From Marinicella sp. (GTDB lineage Bacteria > Pseudomonadota > Gammaproteobacteria > Xanthomonadales > Marinicellaceae), in the NCBI GenBank assembly GCA_028284365.1, contig JANQRW010000011.1, positions 1 through 38,286 of the forward strand: a stretch of DNA of 38,286 nucleotides, in the 5' to 3' direction. Every line of letters begins with the position of its first letter. The first letter of the stretch is position 1. Position numbers and translations under genes: made by a program. Under the pieces are notes generated by a model. It did not search any database and was not told where the DNA came from. It worked only from the letters and a program-made list of their open reading frames with translations. Positions 35,341 through 38,286 of this stretch are shown here, in pieces.

Positions 35341-36135
35341 TTGTTTGTGCGAATAAATCTTAAAAAAGCACCACAATCGATAGCTATAGTTTTAGATTTT
35401 TTCGGGTCGCAACCCAACCATTTTGATGCCGAAGCAGCGGCCGTTGAACCCATGCAAGCAGGTGGTTTTATTGGCAGCACGGTGCAAGGCGGTTCTTGTA
35501 ATGTTGATGTAATTCGCATGAATCCACACTGTAATGGTACACACACTGAGAGTATTTCACACCTGACCAATGAACTGGTTGCGCCGCACGAAGCCATCCA
35601 ACAACCATTAATGCTGGCTGAATTGATTACATTACAACCCAAACCGTTTTCAGATCAAGACGCTGAAAATTCGTATCAACCACCCAGCGAAACAGGCGAT
35701 TTAATCTTGGGCGTTGAACAGTTTACAGCCGTAACAAAATCTTTACGCCCGCAGACAAAGTCTTTAATAATCAGGACGTTACCAAACGATATTTCTAAAA
35801 AAAACCGTCGCTATAACAACAATGACCAACCTGCGTATTTCAGCAATGAAGCCATTAGGTGGTTGGCTAAACACACACAGATAGAGCATTTGTTGGTTGA
35901 TTTACCTTCTATTGACCGATTACACGATAATGGTTTGCTCAGTAATCATCGTTTGTTTTGGAACATTGAGCCTGGTTCGCATCGCTTGACCAAGTCGTGC
36001 TGGCCACATAAAACCATCACTGAAATGATTTATGTTCCCAACGAAATCAAAGATGGCAGTTATTTACTCAATTTACAAGTGCCGCGACTGAATCTGAATG
36101 CCGTGCCGAGTAATCCTGTTTTGTATTCTTTGTAG
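35341..36135 (+). CDS. Cyclase family protein, kynurenine-formamidase-like
   Basis: A 264-residue protein of the cyclase (PF04199-type) family, which includes bacterial kynurenine formamidase KynB. The metal site HxGTHxDxxxH appears as HCNGTHTESISH (about 63-74), with glutamate in place of the usual aspartate. Related PHCNGTHTE variants exist in the family. The start is TTG at 35341, one base after the ACMSD stop, or GTG at 35347; no ATG and no ribosome site are seen, so coupling is likely. Its place in a kynurenine operon supports N-formylkynurenine hydrolysis, which remains inference. Confidence 0.75.
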   Translation: MFVRINLKKAPQSIAIVLDFFGSQPNHFDAEAAAVEPMQAGGFIGSTVQGGSCNVDVIRMNPHCNGTHTESISHLTNELVAPHEAIQQPLMLAELITLQPKPFSDQDAENSYQPPSETGDLILGVEQFTAVTKSLRPQTKSLIIRTLPNDISKKNRRYNNNDQPAYFSNEAIRWLAKHTQIEHLLVDLPSIDRLHDNGLLSNHRLFWNIEPGSHRLTKSCWPHKTITEMIYVPNEIKDGSYLLNLQVPRLNLNAVPSNPVLYSL

Positions 36136-36143
36136 CCCTGACC

Positions 36144-37016
36144 TTGAGCAACAACACAAATTACCAACAAACCATATTTTTGACAACACTGGCTTTGGTG
36201 GCATTTGCGGCTAACTCAGTCCTATGTCGTGTTGCTTTGGTAGAGCGTTTGATGGATCCTGTCGGTTTTACCACGGTTCGACTGGGTTCGGGGGCTGTGG
36301 TTTTGTTGTTATTAATGATCTCGCGGTGGTATCGAAAAAACCACGTCTATCCGGTGCGGTTTAAATCAGCCAATATGCTGGGAACGTTGGCGTTGTTTGT
36401 CTATGCCATGTGTTTTTCGTTGGCCTACATACAATTGGAAACAGGTGCTGGTGCTTTGGTGCTTTTTGGGGCGGTACAATTAACATTAGCTGCATTGGCT
36501 TTTATCAATGGGAACAAACCAAAACAGATTGAGTTTCTGGGCGCAGCAATCGCCTTCACTGGTTTGATTTATTTATTGTCTCCGACGTGGGGCTCGCCGA
36601 GGGCACTTGGTTTTTTTCTGATGTTTTTAGCAGGTATGGCTTGGGCCGTATTTACCTGGGTTGGTAAAGGTTCAAAAAGTCCAACTCAAGACACCAGTCT
36701 GGCCTTTATTGGCTGTTTACCATTGCTACTTATAGTAAATATTTGGTGGCTTGAACCAGATAAATGGACTGTTTTGGGGGTGGTATTAGCCATTGCCTCT
36801 GGCGCAATAACATCGGCAATGGGCTACGCATTGTGGTATTCAGTGTTGCCTAAATTGTCAGCGATGCAAGCAGGCATCATCCAGTTGTTGGTTCCAATAA
36901 TAGCGGCCATCGGTGGTGTTGTATTCATTGGTGAAGGTTTGACGCAACGCTTGGTGGTTGCAACATTGCTGGTAATTGGAGGAGTCTATTTGTCCATGAT
37001 GAAAAAAAACAGCTGA
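36144..37016 (+). CDS. EamA/DMT family transporter
   Basis: A 290-residue transporter with about ten membrane helices in two EamA repeats (ALVAFAANSVLCRVALVE in the first, AIASGAITSAMGYALWYSVLP in the second). It probably moves a metabolite across the inner membrane. The start is TTG at 36144; the first helix begins about ten residues later, leaving little room for another start. It is the last gene of the 3-hydroxyanthranilate operon, 8 bases after the cyclase gene, and so could carry tryptophan or a pathway intermediate. That is inference. Confidence 0.87.
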   Translation: MSNNTNYQQTIFLTTLALVAFAANSVLCRVALVERLMDPVGFTTVRLGSGAVVLLLLMISRWYRKNHVYPVRFKSANMLGTLALFVYAMCFSLAYIQLETGAGALVLFGAVQLTLAALAFINGNKPKQIEFLGAAIAFTGLIYLLSPTWGSPRALGFFLMFLAGMAWAVFTWVGKGSKSPTQDTSLAFIGCLPLLLIVNIWWLEPDKWTVLGVVLAIASGAITSAMGYALWYSVLPKLSAMQAGIIQLLVPIIAAIGGVVFIGEGLTQRLVVATLLVIGGVYLSMMKKNS

Positions 37017-37077
37017 TATAAGTGGTCAGCTAAAAAGAGAAGGAAGCGTAAGCATGATGGTGGTTTTATAATTCTGC

Positions 37078-37105
37078 TTGAAAATCCGTGGCGAAAAGAT
37101 AACAA
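37078..37105 (+). promoter_or_regulatory. Putative terC promoter
   Basis: TTGAAA (37078-37083) and TAACAA (37100-37105), 16 bases apart, precede GAGGG and the ATG at 37133. The 116-base gap holds no recognisable yybP-ykoY riboswitch, which controls some TerC genes. Confidence 0.4.
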
Positions 37106-37132
37106 TAATTGTTTTAAATTTCGAGGGTAACA

Positions 37133-37933
37133 ATGGAAGGACTATTCACCATAGAGAACTTACTGACCTTGGGGATGTTGATCATGCTTCAGGCAGTTTT
37201 GGGTTTTGATAACCTGTTGTACATCATCATTGAGTCACAAAGGGTTGAACCGGAGCGACAATCAAAACTAAGAAAATCAGGGATTTGGCTGGCTGTTTTA
37301 TTTCGTCTGGTCCTGCTGTTCTTGTTGTTAAAAATTCTGTCTTACTTCACCGAACCCTTTTTCACATTGAGCTGGGAAGGCGTGGTAGAAGGTTCATTTA
37401 ATTTGCGAGCAGTGGTGGTCCTACTCGGCGGTATTTTTATCATTTATACGGCAATGAAAGAAATCTGGCACATGATGTTGTTAGAAGAGAATATCGATCA
37501 TCAGAAAAAACAAAAATCATCATTCGCCAAAGCGTTGATTCTGATTGTTACCATGAATGTGGTGTTTTCATTTGATTCAATTCTCAGTGCAATGGCATTG
37601 ACTGATAACTATGTTGTGATGGCATCCGCCATTTTGATAGGTGCCTTACTGATGGTTTGGTTGGCTGATACTGTGGCTGAGTTCTTACAAAAAAACCGCA
37701 TGTATGAAGTTTTGGGGCTATTTATTTTGTTTATCGTTGGTATCATGCTGCTGTCAGAAGCTGGTCACATCGCTCATTTGAAGTTCTTCGGGCATGAAAT
37801 CACTCAGATGAGCAAAGCTACATTTTATTTTGTGATAGTGATACTGGTGATAACAGAAGTGGTTCAATCCAGATACATGAAAAAACTAACCAGTCTCAAA
37901 GCAAAACGTTTAGAAGCTCATTTGAATGACTGA
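37133..37933 (+). CDS. TerC family integral membrane protein
   Basis: A 266-residue protein with about seven membrane helices. The conserved acidic pairs of the TerC/Alx/YkoY family are visible: LGFDNLLYI in helix 1 and VVFSFDSILSAMALT in the second half. The family is linked to tellurite resistance and manganese export. GAGGGTAACA precedes the ATG. The next frame, an antiporter N-terminus, overlaps its stop by 8 bases, so the two were one operon. Confidence 0.92.
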   Translation: MEGLFTIENLLTLGMLIMLQAVLGFDNLLYIIIESQRVEPERQSKLRKSGIWLAVLFRLVLLFLLLKILSYFTEPFFTLSWEGVVEGSFNLRAVVVLLGGIFIIYTAMKEIWHMMLLEENIDHQKKQKSSFAKALILIVTMNVVFSFDSILSAMALTDNYVVMASAILIGALLMVWLADTVAEFLQKNRMYEVLGLFILFIVGIMLLSEAGHIAHLKFFGHEITQMSKATFYFVIVILVITEVVQSRYMKKLTSLKAKRLEAHLND

Positions 37934-38105
37934 AAACTTGATGTTGGCCATTGCGGCCATTGGCATACTGGGTTCTTTGGCCCAGTGGGTGGTGTGGTGG
38001 TTGAAACTGCCTTCAATTCTGTTGTTATTACTGGGGGTTGTGCTTGGTAAACCAGTTACTGGTTTTTCAGAATCCACTTTTTGTTACTCAGTGGAGAATC
38101 GATGA
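37926..38105 (+). pseudogene. Truncated cation:proton antiporter N-terminus
   Basis: A 59-residue frame begins MTENLMLAIAAIGILGSLAQ, followed by WVVWWLKLPSILLLLLGVV and LGKPVTGF. That is the first helix of CPA1/NhaP-type sodium:proton antiporters, whose usual text continues LGPVTG and some 350-550 more residues. After about residue 47 the reading is unrelated (SESTFCYSVENR) and stops at 38105, where repeat DNA starts. An extra lysine (GKPVTG) is also unusual. The gene is cut by the repeat or by an assembly junction. Confidence 0.7.
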
Positions 38106-38286
38106 TTGGCTCGACCAGCGCAGGCAATGAGGGCATGGCGGTTTGCCTGAAAGGCAATAAGTCTTGATTAAATGCTGTCATGCGTGTACTCGGTTAGGCA
38201 GCCTACGAAGTAATGGCGATTTTGCGAAGCAAAGACACCGCCATGGACGGAGGTGCTTAGCGTGAACTTGGAGTGGAAGCTGCGCC
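38106..38286. repeat. Interspersed repeat at the right end
   Basis: A GC-richer, non-coding stretch made of short palindromes, such as the hairpin CACCGCCATGG..GGAGGTG at 38236-38255 and GTTTGCCTGAAAGGCAATAA near 38142-38161. The block 38238-38280 read on the minus strand matches 8-50. CATGGCG followed by TTGC and AGGCAA also recurs here (38134-38156) and at 84-108. It has the character of an intergenic repeat family found at both window ends. Confidence 0.65.
38238..38280 (-). repeat. Interspersed palindromic repeat, right copy
   Basis: On the minus strand this block has GCTT, TCCAA, TCACGC, ACCT, TCCATG and GG with the same spacing as 8-50, so the two window ends form a diverged inverted repeat. 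Confidence 0.65.

Noticed and set aside
37017-37132. yybP-ykoY manganese riboswitch before terC
   Set aside because: The expected GC-rich conserved loops are not present; the gap is AT-rich with only a simple promoter-like pair.

Overview
The window is AT-rich chromosomal DNA of a gammaproteobacterium and carries its replication-origin region. Family-level signs are the gene orders ruvC-ruvA-ruvB-ybgC-tolQRAB and dnaA-dnaN-recF-gyrB next to rpmH-rnpA-yidC-mnmE, a monothiol glutaredoxin and a BaeSR-like two-component pair. The low GC and the mixture of genes would fit a marine lineage such as Marinicella; that is an impression only, because no 16S rRNA gene is present. Both window ends lie in copies of one palindromic interspersed repeat, which suggests a complete contig that broke in repeats.

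Layout. Positions 1-397 are repeat-rich and non-coding. From 398 to 7647 all genes are on the minus strand: a PLP-dependent decarboxylase, tolB-tolA-tolR-tolQ-ybgC (envelope constriction) and ruvB-ruvA-ruvC (Holliday junction processing). Positions 7780-9650 hold plus-strand xthA, a cytochrome b561 and a YceI protein. A tRNA-Lys(UUU) with a clear sigma70 promoter follows on the minus strand. The next minus-strand run is a DUF3465 protein, a glutaredoxin-rhodanese fusion, gyrB, recF, dnaN and dnaA. The dnaN-dnaA gap (16167-16339) is very AT-rich and has DnaA boxes, so it is the best oriC candidate. Two 16-bp parS-like palindromes, one exact, lie inside recF. On the other side rpmH-rnpA-yidC-mnmE run on the plus strand, so the main replication genes point away from the origin.

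From 21.5 kb the content is accessory: a BaeSR-like two-component system with a Spy/CpxP-like periplasmic protein, a MATE exporter, tag, a lipoprotein, a GNAT acetyltransferase, a decayed FG-GAP pseudogene, and a minus-strand hemE-Rieske-gtrA group. Then come a secreted propeller-like protein, a DUF885 metallopeptidase-like protein and a VOC protein. A plus-strand operon at 33.4-37.0 kb encodes lower kynurenine (3-hydroxyanthranilate) degradation: a RidA-type probable 2-aminomuconate deaminase, 3-hydroxyanthranilate 3,4-dioxygenase, ACMS decarboxylase, a cyclase/kynurenine-formamidase-like protein and an EamA transporter. The window closes with a TerC protein, a truncated antiporter N-terminus and the terminal repeat.

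Most notable are the parS-like sites written into recF codons, the oriC candidate, an rRNA-leader-like boxA motif with no rRNA gene, the three-part glutaredoxin fusion, the lysine/histidine-rich sensor plus Spy-like system with a helical-turn direct repeat, and the repeat-bounded ends.
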